From positions 1 to 10,903 of the forward strand of contig JADFOM010000059.1 of the NCBI GenBank assembly GCA_022562835.1: 10,903 nt of DNA. The letters run 5' to 3'. How positions within the stretch are numbered: position 1 is the stretch's first letter; every line of letters begins with the position of its first letter. The notes under the pieces are model-generated. The model had not been told where the DNA came from. It was given only the letters and a program-made list of their open reading frames with translations, and did not search any database. The stretch comes from Acidobacteriota bacterium. GTDB taxonomy: Bacteria; Actinomycetota; Acidimicrobiia; Acidimicrobiales; SHLQ01. Positions 1-5,930 of the stretch are shown here, piece by piece. The position numbers and the translations under genes are program-made.

Positions 1-2
1 CG

Positions 3-110
3 AAACACATCCCTGCTAATAGACTGCGCCTTACCAGGCTCTGCCCCCGCTAAAGTGTCTCTTACCTTTTGATACACACCCTGTTGTAACTGCACAGCCT
101 TCGTGCCACC
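3..110 (-). other. Unidentified open frame in foreign left-end sequence
   Basis: On the minus strand one frame is open from about 137 down to base 3 and runs off the window. It reads as a plausible protein stretch that includes VYQKVRDTLAGAEPGK and then QSISRDVF. Its codons (TTA, AGA, GTA, TCT, ATT) and lower GC differ from the genes to the right. I do not recognise the family and see no start or stop inside. The plus-strand ABC transporter homology begins near 90, exactly after an in-frame TAA at 87-89, so the two sequences probably meet between about 88 and 110. It may be a fragment of a gene from another organism joined during assembly; an uncharacterised genuine upstream sequence is less likely. 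Confidence 0.3.
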
Positions 111-620
111 GTCGGAGTTGCACTCGATGACCCCTTCTTATTCTCGATGAGTATCCGGGACAACATCGCGTTCGCTGACCCGACCGCGACCCATGACCGT
201 GTACTCGCAGCAGCTTCCGCTGCGCAGGCGACAGCGTTCATCGAGGATCTCGAGGAAGGATTCGACGAGGTTGTCGGCGAGCGCGGATACACACTCTCGG
301 GTGGACAGAGACAGCGCATCGCCTTGGCGCGGGCTCTCCTACACGATCCGAAAATTCTTATCCTCGACGATGCGACCAGCGCCATCGATGTTCACGTCGA
401 AGAGAAGATCCACAGTGCCGTTCGCGAGGCGACCGCCGAACGCACGGTGATCGTGATCGCTCATCGACTGTCGACGATCTCGCTCGCGGATCGAGTGGTG
501 CTGCTCGATGGTGGAGTTGTGGCTGCGGAGGGCACGCACGATCACCTGCTCGCCACCGAGCCGCGCTACCGACGATTGCTCGAGCATCTCGAGGACGACG
601 ACGCTGAGGCGGAGTCGTGA
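90..620 (+). CDS. ABC exporter half-transporter, C-terminal ATPase part only (5' truncated)
   Basis: This is the last ~176 residues of a fused permease-ATPase ABC exporter subunit. The membrane domain and Walker A are missing because recognisable homology begins only at about base 90, just after an in-frame TAA at 87-89. Visible motifs are the Q-loop region VGVALDDPFLF (111-143), a canonical signature LSGGQRQR (from 294), Walker B ILILDDATSAID (354-389) and the switch histidine in IAHRLST. The residue after the Walker B aspartate is Asp (369-371) rather than the catalytic Glu. That substitution marks the degenerate site of asymmetric heterodimeric exporters of the TM287/288 kind. The stop overlaps the GTG of the next gene (GTGA, 617-620), so the two are translationally coupled and likely partners. 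The first ATG at 147 is internal to the domain and is not the real start. The truncation probably reflects the assembly join at the left end and not a natural pseudogene. Confidence 0.85.
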   Translation: MHSLRATVGVALDDPFLFSMSIRDNIAFADPTATHDRVLAAASAAQATAFIEDLEEGFDEVVGERGYTLSGGQRQRIALARALLHDPKILILDDATSAIDVHVEEKIHSAVREATAERTVIVIAHRLSTISLADRVVLLDGGVVAAEGTHDHLLATEPRYRRLLEHLEDDDAEAES

Positions 621-2491
621 GTTTCGCCGGATGGGGCGGCGTAGCCGACACAGGATTCTCTGGCGTGCCGCCAGAGGTTCAAGAAAAGGTAGAGCAGTAC
701 ATGGCGGAGGGACCTCCTGCGGTCGCCGAGGAGCCACCACCGTTCAGCCAGAGCGACTACGACCGGCAACCGTTCACGATGAGCAGGCTTGTGCGTCCTC
801 ACTTTGCGGCATTGTTCGGAGTATTTGTACTCGTCGCCATCGAGGCGACTATGACTCAGATCGGCCCGCTGTTGTTGCAGTTGACCATCGACAACGGCAT
901 CGACGACAACGACCGCGGCTTCGTCGTGAAGATGGGCATTATCTTTGCCATCTCCGTGCCGATAGCGATCGTCGTCGGTGTGATCAGAACCATGGCTGCG
1001 GGTCGGGTCGGCGCGGGGATCATGGCGCAGCTACGCGTCCGTCTGTTCGCGCACTTCCAGCGTCTCAGCCTGGACTACTACACCAATGAACGTGCCGGCG
1101 TGCTCTTGAGTCGGATGACCAGTGACCTCGAATCGCTCCAGCAGCTCTTTCAGAACGGACTCGTTCAACTCTCGGTGCAAGGCGTGACCCTCGTCGCGAT
1201 CACGATCGTGTTGTTCATTCTCAACCCGCTGCTCGCAGTGATCACCCTTCTTGCGGTCGTTCCGGGAACCTTGGCTCTGTCGCTGTGGTATCGCCGCGTC
1301 GCACACACAGCACAACTCCGGGTTCGCGACACCATCGCCGCAGTGCTGGCGCACCTTCAGGAAAGCCTCGCAGGCATCCGCATCATCACCGCTCACAACC
1401 GACGCCAACGTACGGTTATCGAGCACTCGAACGAGGCCGGCGAGTACCTCGACGCCAACAACCGCACGGCGTTCATCAATGGTGTCTACGGACCTGGCGC
1501 CGAGGCGATGGGGCCGTTCGCCCAAACGGTCTTGCTCGTCGTCGGCGGCAAGCTCGTTCTAGACGGCCGGGTCACCCTCGGCGAGCTGATCGCCTTCGTG
1601 CTCTATGTAGCGGCGTTCTTCGCGCCGATTACCGAACTGGTCGGGCTCTACAACGTGTACCAACAGGGCCGTGCCTCGGTCGTGAAGCTGGCGGGGGTCT
1701 TCGCTACCGAGCCCAGCGTGCCAGAAAGACCGGACGCCTATGAGTTGCCCGACGTCGAGGGGCATGTGCTCTTCGACGACGTGAGCTTCGGCTACACGGA
1801 CCGCGATCTGGTGTTGCGCAACGTCACGCTCGAGTTGGTGCCCGGTGAAACAATCGCGGTGGTCGGCCCCACTGGAGCCGGGAAATCGACGATCGCAAAG
1901 TTGCTCAACCGTTTCTATGACCCGCAGAGTGGTTCGGTGACGATCGATGGTCACGACGTGCGCGACGTCACGCTCGAGTCGCTACGCCGCCAGATCGGAG
2001 TCGTGCCTCAGGAGCCATTCCTGTTCGCCGGATCGATCCGCGAGAACCTCCTGATGGGTGGACGCGAACTAGACGAGGAGGAACTCGAGTCGGCGTGTCA
2101 ACAGGTGGGGCTCGGCCGTCTGCTCGACCGTCTGCCTGAACGGCTTGACACGGCCTGTCACGAACGCGGTGTCGCCTTGTCCGCCGGCGAACGGCAGCTG
2201 CTGGCCCTCGCCCGCGCATTCCTGTCACAACCAAGACTGTTGGTGCTCGACGAGGCGACGTCGAGCCTCGACCTCAAAACCGAACAGGCCGTTGAGAAAG
2301 CCCTCGATGTAGTGCTCGAAGGCCGCACGGCAATCATCATCGCCCACCGATTGCAGACGACGATGCGCGCCGATCGCATCGTTGTGATCGATGACGGTTG
2401 CGTAGCCGAGGTCGGAACCCGCGACGAGTTGCTCGCCGCCGGGGGGCAATTCGCACAGATGGCAGCGGTCAACGAGGCCTCGCTCGGCTGA
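617..2491 (+). CDS. ABC exporter half-transporter (permease-ATPase fusion), heterodimer partner
   Basis: This complete 624-residue protein has a ~55-residue cytoplasmic N-terminal extension, six predicted membrane helices (about residues 60-345) and a nucleotide-binding domain (about 375-615). ATPase motifs are Walker A GPTGAGKST (417-425, Lys423), Q-loop VPQEPFLF, signature LSAGE (521-525), Walker B LLVLDE (541-546, with catalytic Glu546) and switch His577. The signature departs from LSGGQ while Walker B is complete, the mirror image of the upstream subunit. Pairing this Walker site with the upstream LSGGQ would give one competent and one degenerate ATP site. The GTG start at 617 overlaps the upstream stop; it keeps the N-terminal segment WGGVADTGFSGVPPE, which I recall as typical of actinobacterial members of this family. 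The likely role is export of a lipid, drug or peptide across the cytoplasmic membrane; the substrate is unknown. Nothing links it clearly to the downstream operon. Confidence 0.93.
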   Translation: MSFAGWGGVADTGFSGVPPEVQEKVEQYMAEGPPAVAEEPPPFSQSDYDRQPFTMSRLVRPHFAALFGVFVLVAIEATMTQIGPLLLQLTIDNGIDDNDRGFVVKMGIIFAISVPIAIVVGVIRTMAAGRVGAGIMAQLRVRLFAHFQRLSLDYYTNERAGVLLSRMTSDLESLQQLFQNGLVQLSVQGVTLVAITIVLFILNPLLAVITLLAVVPGTLALSLWYRRVAHTAQLRVRDTIAAVLAHLQESLAGIRIITAHNRRQRTVIEHSNEAGEYLDANNRTAFINGVYGPGAEAMGPFAQTVLLVVGGKLVLDGRVTLGELIAFVLYVAAFFAPITELVGLYNVYQQGRASVVKLAGVFATEPSVPERPDAYELPDVEGHVLFDDVSFGYTDRDLVLRNVTLELVPGETIAVVGPTGAGKSTIAKLLNRFYDPQSGSVTIDGHDVRDVTLESLRRQIGVVPQEPFLFAGSIRENLLMGGRELDEEELESACQQVGLGRLLDRLPERLDTACHERGVALSAGERQLLALARAFLSQPRLLVLDEATSSLDLKTEQAVEKALDVVLEGRTAIIIAHRLQTTMRADRIVVIDDGCVAEVGTRDELLAAGGQFAQMAAVNEASLG

Positions 2492-2595
2492 GCCTCTGCG
2501 CTCCGATGATGGTGCGACCCTCCGCTCAGCGTCGATGGCCAATGCTGATCAGGAGGAAAGAACTCAGACCCGCTCCAGACGCGACCTCGTACCGT

Positions 2596-2626
2596 TTGCG
2601 AAGCCAAAGGGTTATCGATCTATTCT
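2596..2626 (+). promoter_or_regulatory. Weak candidate promoter upstream of the reductase-like gene
   Basis: TTGCGA (2596-2601) and TATTCT (2621-2626) each match four of six consensus bases, but the 19-base spacer is long. Transcription would begin about 20 bases before the GTG at 2652. The 160-base gap after the ABC gene is the only reason to expect a promoter here. No convincing terminator is visible in the gap. Confidence 0.22.
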
Positions 2627-2651
2627 CACCGAATCCAAGAAGGGGCACAAA

Positions 2652-3668
2652 GTGCGAAAGTTCCGCGTCATTCAGTGGTTCACGGGCGACATCGCCTGTC
2701 ACCAAATTCGCCTAATCGCGGAGCACCCATCGCTCGAATTGGTCGGGGCCTTCGTATGGCACGAGGACAAGGTTGGCCGTGACGCTGGAGACATCGCCGG
2801 CATCGAACCGCTCGGGGTGATCGCCACCAACGACATGGATGAGATCCTCGCCGTCGACGCCGACGTCGTGCTCTACAACCCGCCCAGCGAACGCTACGAC
2901 GAAATCGTGCGCATCCTGGCGAGCGGCAAGAACGTTATCTCGATCATGGGCGCGTGGAACCCGAAACGCTACGAGATCTGGCCACAGCTTGACGACGCCA
3001 TGCACTCCAGTGGCTCATCGTTATATGGCACCGGGCTGAATCCAGGGTTGTCCTACGAGCTTGCGATCCTTGGATCGTCCTTATGTCACGAGGTCGAGTC
3101 GATTCACGTCAAGACATGCGAACGACAATCGACGATGAGCCCCGTGTTCATCGAGAAGTTTGGGTTCGGTCGTACCGAAGAGGAGTTGCGAGCCGAAGAG
3201 GACGGAGCGGCGGAGATCTTCGACAACCTGTTGCAGATCACCAACCTCATCTGCGAAGAGGTCGGCCTCCCATTCGACGACGCCAGCATGACATTTGAGT
3301 ACGAACCCGCCACGAAGGACTACAACGAGAAGCACCTGATCAAGAAGGGCACGATGTCCGGGCTGGTCATCAGGGCACAGTCGACCTACCGCGGCGAACC
3401 GAAGGCAACCGTCGAAGTACGCTTTCTTATCGGGACCGACTGGGTGAGCCCCGAATTCCTGGCTAAGGCGCCGCCGGTCGGCTGGCTCGAGGTCGAGGTC
3501 TGCGGCAAACCACATCACCGGTTCTTCCATGAGATGCTCGAGGCAGAGAAGGTCGTACGAACACGATCGACCGGAACACGTGCTGTCAATGCAATCCCGC
3601 TCGTCACCAATGCACCCCCCGGCCTCGTGCTGCCGAGCGTCGCGACGATGCCTCGACTGTTTGGCTAG
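2652..3668 (+). CDS. NAD(P)-binding dihydrodipicolinate reductase / diaminopentanoate dehydrogenase-like protein
   Basis: A 338-residue protein. The N-terminus RKFRVIQWFTGDIACHQIRL is a beta strand plus nucleotide-binding loop in the place of the usual WxTGNxG of this family, followed by LELVGAFV and the KVGRDAGDIAG segment. Together these point to the Rossmann-fold family that includes dihydrodipicolinate reductase N-terminal proteins and 2,4-diaminopentanoate dehydrogenase. Actinobacteria carry many such paralogues without known substrates, so a lysine-pathway role should not be assumed. I chose GTG 2652, preceded by AAGAAGGGG at 2637-2645, because homology begins there. The in-frame ATG at 2535 would add 39 residues of low-complexity, unconserved-looking sequence and has no ribosome site. 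A strong AGGAGG at 2551-2556 has no start codon at usable distance. The gene is separated by ~150 bases on both sides, so it may be monocistronic; a redox step related to the downstream catabolic genes is possible but only inferred. Confidence 0.8.
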   Translation: MRKFRVIQWFTGDIACHQIRLIAEHPSLELVGAFVWHEDKVGRDAGDIAGIEPLGVIATNDMDEILAVDADVVLYNPPSERYDEIVRILASGKNVISIMGAWNPKRYEIWPQLDDAMHSSGSSLYGTGLNPGLSYELAILGSSLCHEVESIHVKTCERQSTMSPVFIEKFGFGRTEEELRAEEDGAAEIFDNLLQITNLICEEVGLPFDDASMTFEYEPATKDYNEKHLIKKGTMSGLVIRAQSTYRGEPKATVEVRFLIGTDWVSPEFLAKAPPVGWLEVEVCGKPHHRFFHEMLEAEKVVRTRSTGTRAVNAIPLVTNAPPGLVLPSVATMPRLFG

Positions 3669-3753
3669 ACGCCGACCAGGCTCCACATTGAGCAATTCGC
3701 TTCGCCTGCGCGGTTGGCTGGCTCCCAAAAGTTCGCTCGCCTCCATTTTCGAT

Positions 3754-3794
3754 CTGACGAACACGGCGGCGCGTTCTAATGTGACGCCCGTCAC
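3754..3794 (+). promoter_or_regulatory. Candidate promoter with overlapping operator palindrome for the DUF35/thiolase/transporter operon
   Basis: TCTAAT (3775-3780) matches five of six -10 bases, with CTGACG (3754-3759) a possible -35 at a short 15-base spacing. Directly after the -10 lies a perfect inverted repeat GTGACG-CC-CGTCAC (3781-3794), covering the expected start of transcription. A palindrome of this size and position is what a TetR- or GntR-type repressor site looks like. No regulator gene is in the window, and the site does not match the KstR sterol-regulon consensus as I remember it. The promoter is moderately supported; the palindrome is seen directly. Confidence 0.42.
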
Positions 3795-3807
3795 CGAAAA
3801 TTTGGTA

Positions 3808-3814
3808 GAGGGGG
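3808..3814 (+). promoter_or_regulatory. Ribosome binding site that fixes the TTG start at 3819
   Basis: GAGGGGG lies 4 bases before the TTG at 3819. No ATG or GTG in this frame gives the same N-terminus, and an in-frame TAA at 3777-3779 limits upstream extension. This supports a TTG start. Confidence 0.6.
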
Positions 3815-3818
3815 AACA

Positions 3819-4253
3819 TTGGCCGGGAATGAATGGACGCTGGAATTTCCGTATCGGCGGAGTGTCGGGCCGATCGTGGGTGAGTTTCTCACCGCGCTGC
3901 GCAAGGGGGAACTCAAGGGCGCTCGCACGGCCTCAGGTCGCGTCATAGTGCCGGCCCTCGAGTACGACCCCGAGACAGGGGAACCTGTCGAGGAACTTGT
4001 AGCGGTGGCCGATCACGGAACGGTCACTTCTTTCGCCTGGATTGCCGAACCGAAACGTCACCAGCCTCTCGACCGACCGTTCGCCTTTGCCCACATCCGC
4101 CTCGAGGGCGCTGATACCGATCTGTTTCATCTGGTCGATGCCGGCTCGGAAGAAGCGATGTCTATCGGAATGGCCGTCGAGGCAAGTTGGCGCGATGAAC
4201 GCGACGGTTCGATCACCGACATCGCGGCGTTCGTCCCGACCGGAGATGCCTGA
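3819..4253 (+). CDS. DUF35 OB-fold protein without zinc ribbon
   Basis: This 144-residue protein starts at TTG. The segment GARTASGRVIVPALEYDPETG lies where DUF35 proteins normally have CxxCGxxxVPPRxxCPxC, and it is followed by the OB-fold strand pattern VAVADHGTVTSFAWI. There is no cysteine anywhere in the protein, so the zinc ribbon has been lost while the spacing around it is kept. DUF35 proteins act as acyl-CoA-binding partners of thiolase-fold enzymes: ChsH2 with Ltp2, and the DUF35 subunit of the archaeal thiolase/HMG-CoA synthase complex. The next gene is a second DUF35 with an intact ribbon, overlapping by one base (TGATG, 4251-4255), and two thiolase-fold genes follow. It is probably a subunit of a hetero-oligomer with them and not an enzyme by itself. 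It opens the long operon. Confidence 0.82.
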   Translation: MAGNEWTLEFPYRRSVGPIVGEFLTALRKGELKGARTASGRVIVPALEYDPETGEPVEELVAVADHGTVTSFAWIAEPKRHQPLDRPFAFAHIRLEGADTDLFHLVDAGSEEAMSIGMAVEASWRDERDGSITDIAAFVPTGDA

Positions 4254-4810
4254 TGGCCGACGACAAACCGCCACAGGACAAGCCGACCGGCGCCGAAGAA
4301 CCCGACAAGCCGGTGCGGTTCATGCGACAAATGGTGTCACTCGACTACATCGCACACCAGAGTCCGCTGGCCCGGCGATACGGCGCCGCACTTGCCGAGA
4401 AACGCGTCGTTGGCCAGCGTTGCCCCAAATGCAGCCTCGTTTACGTACCGCTGCGGGGTTTCTGCCCGCTGTGCGTCGTCGAGATGACCGAGAACGATGA
4501 GGTCGACGTAAGCGACCACGGAACCATCACGACGTTCACGATCATCACACCAATTCAGTACTACGGCCAGCAGGAACGAGAGGACTACACGCTCGCCAGC
4601 ATCTTGTTGGACGGCGCCGACCAGACGATCGGCCAGCAGCGCCTCGGCTCCATCGACAACAGCGAGGTGCGACCCGGAATCCGGGTCAAGGCGGTCTGGA
4701 AGGACGACCTCTCAGGTGCTGAGAGTGGCACCGGTGGTGCGATCGAGCACTGGGAGCCGAGTGGCGAACCCGACGTAGACCCGGCGGAGTTTGAAGAGCA
4801 CGTGTCATGA
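4253..4810 (+). CDS. DUF35 protein with rubredoxin-like zinc ribbon and OB fold
   Basis: A 185-residue protein. A ~45-residue polar N-terminal extension precedes the zinc ribbon CPKC (Cys57, Cys60) and CPLC (Cys71, Cys74), spaced CxxC-x10-CxxC. The OB-fold portion VSDHGTITTFTIITP runs to about residue 155, and the tail is acidic. The family usually serves a thiolase-fold partner by holding the CoA or acyl-CoA substrate. The ATG at 4253 shares its A with the previous stop. With the ribbon-less DUF35 upstream and two thiolase-fold proteins downstream, the set could form a four-component complex or two DUF35-thiolase pairs. From memory, Mycobacterium tuberculosis Rv3521, next to ltp4 and ltp3, is a longer DUF35 protein of about the size of these two combined. 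The two genes here may therefore be a split version of it; this comparison was not computed. Confidence 0.88.
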   Translation: MADDKPPQDKPTGAEEPDKPVRFMRQMVSLDYIAHQSPLARRYGAALAEKRVVGQRCPKCSLVYVPLRGFCPLCVVEMTENDEVDVSDHGTITTFTIITPIQYYGQQEREDYTLASILLDGADQTIGQQRLGSIDNSEVRPGIRVKAVWKDDLSGAESGTGGAIEHWEPSGEPDVDPAEFEEHVS

Positions 4811-4869
4811 ACAACCAGCGAGAGCGGCGCTGCGTCGCCCGATGCGCCAACACTAGGAGCACACGATGA
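4807..4869 (+). CDS. Possible 20-codon coupling mini-ORF bridging two operon genes
   Basis: ATG at 4807 overlaps the previous stop as ATGA (4807-4810). The frame runs 20 codons (MNNQRERRCVARCANTRSTR) and its TGA overlaps the ATG of the thiolase-fold gene as ATGA (4866-4869). It would let ribosomes pass from the DUF35 gene to the next without release. The product is arginine-rich with two cysteines and resembles nothing I know. The downstream gene also has its own AGGAG (4855-4859), so coupling is not required. The double overlap could be chance; the evidence is geometric only. Confidence 0.25.
   Translation: MNNQRERRCVARCANTRSTR
4855..4859 (+). promoter_or_regulatory. Ribosome binding site for the first thiolase-fold gene
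   Basis: AGGAG sits six bases before ATG 4866. This is the only gap in the operon longer than a few bases (55 bases) and the clearest Shine-Dalgarno sequence in it, so this gene may be translated partly independently. Confidence 0.6.
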
Positions 4870-5930
4870 GCCTCCAGGACATAGCGATCGTCGCCTGGGC
4901 CGAGGCACCCCGAGAACAACCCGAAGGCACCACCGACTCGGCACTACTCATCCCGATCATCAGCGAGGCACTTGAGGCGGTCGGGCTCAGTCGCCGAGAC
5001 GTTGGGTTCTGGTGTTCGGGTAGCGCCGACTACCTCACCGGTGCGCCGTTCGCATTCGTCGGTCAACTCGAAGCGACAGGTGCTTGGCCGCCGATCAATG
5101 AAAGCCACGTCGAGATGGATGGCGCCTGGGCGTTGTACGAGGCATGGGTGCGGCTGCACCACGGCGACATCGACGTCGCCTGCGTCTACGCAGCCGGTCG
5201 GCCAAGCGCTGCCGGCGATATGGGTGAGGTACTCGGTGTACAACTCGACCCCTATTACCTCCAGCCCCTTTGGCCCGACCACATCGCTCTCGCCGCCCTG
5301 CAAGCCGACGCCTTCATGAGACGCACCAATACGAACGAACGTGTGTTGGCAGAGGTCGTCGCCGCCGCCCGCACCGTTGCCAGCGGCGATGCCAACGCCG
5401 TTGTCGACGGCAGCACCGACGTCGATGAACTATTGCGGGCACCGACGGTTGCGGGTCCGCTAAGAGCACATGACGCGCCGACTTTCACCGACGGCGCCGC
5501 GACCATCGTCCTAGCTACCGCTGACAAGGCCGCCGAGCTCACCGACAACCCAGTTTGGATACGCGGCATCGACCATCGCATCGATGCCCACTACCCGACG
5601 ATGCGCGACCTGTCGCGGGTTCACTCCGCCAGCGTGGCCGCTGAGGCGGCCGGCGTCGCCAACGCGCCGATCGAGCTTGCCGAGTTAAGCGCGGGGTTCT
5701 CCCACCAGGTGCCGATGCTGATCGAGGCGCTCGGACTCGACGACAACTGCGCTGTGAACCAGTCGGGCGGTTCAATCGTGGCCGATCCAATGATGGTTAC
5801 GGGTCTTGTTCGAATTGCAAGGGCAGCACAAGCCATTACTACCGGTGCAAAGAAACGCACGCTGGCCCACGCCGCCTCGGGACCTGCATTGCAACAGAAC
5901 CTTGTGTGTGTGCTCGAAGGGGGCCAGTAA
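4866..5930 (+). CDS. Thiolase-fold protein lacking the catalytic cysteine (Ltp4-like)
   Basis: This 354-residue protein has the layout of SCP2-type thiolases. It has an N-terminal strand DIAIVAWAEAP and a first-half core. A second-half core contains IELAELSAGFSHQ (about 269-281), NQSGGSIVADPMMVTG (298-313) and a terminal HAASGPALQQNLVCVL (335-350). At the place of the thiolase nucleophile (CxSGxxA) it reads HVEMDGAWAL (81-90), with no cysteine. The usual GHPxGASG histidine motif is replaced by ADPMMVTG. A Claisen thiolase reaction is therefore unlikely. It may be a retro-aldolase like Ltp2, or a non-catalytic partner of the next gene. Its length equals the 354 residues I remember for M. tuberculosis Ltp4 (Rv3522), and the gene order DUF35, Ltp4-like, Ltp3-like agrees. 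Ltp3/Ltp4 are known for C-24-branched sterol side-chain cleavage in Rhodococcus. Function here is inferred. Confidence 0.8.
   Translation: MSLQDIAIVAWAEAPREQPEGTTDSALLIPIISEALEAVGLSRRDVGFWCSGSADYLTGAPFAFVGQLEATGAWPPINESHVEMDGAWALYEAWVRLHHGDIDVACVYAAGRPSAAGDMGEVLGVQLDPYYLQPLWPDHIALAALQADAFMRRTNTNERVLAEVVAAARTVASGDANAVVDGSTDVDELLRAPTVAGPLRAHDAPTFTDGAATIVLATADKAAELTDNPVWIRGIDHRIDAHYPTMRDLSRVHSASVAAEAAGVANAPIELAELSAGFSHQVPMLIEALGLDDNCAVNQSGGSIVADPMMVTGLVRIARAAQAITTGAKKRTLAHAASGPALQQNLVCVLEGGQ

Noticed and set aside
2551..2560. Strong AGGAGG Shine-Dalgarno-like sequence
   Set aside because: No ATG, GTG or TTG follows at usable distance; best seen as chance in the Gln-Glu-Glu reading of this stretch.
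2535..2651. Earlier ATG start for the reductase-like gene
   Set aside because: The added residues look unlike the family, there is no ribosome site before 2535, and GTG 2652 has AAGAAGGGG upstream and sits at the start of the Rossmann strand.
3081..3794. 237-codon minus-strand frame opposite the reductase-like gene
   Set aside because: Antisense shadow of a GC-rich gene; its composition is irregular, no domain is recognisable, and the plus strand carries clear family motifs.
4824..4850. Hairpin or terminator between the DUF35 and thiolase-fold genes
   Set aside because: Only a five-base GGCGC/GCGCC stem with a 13-base loop and no T run; too weak to call.
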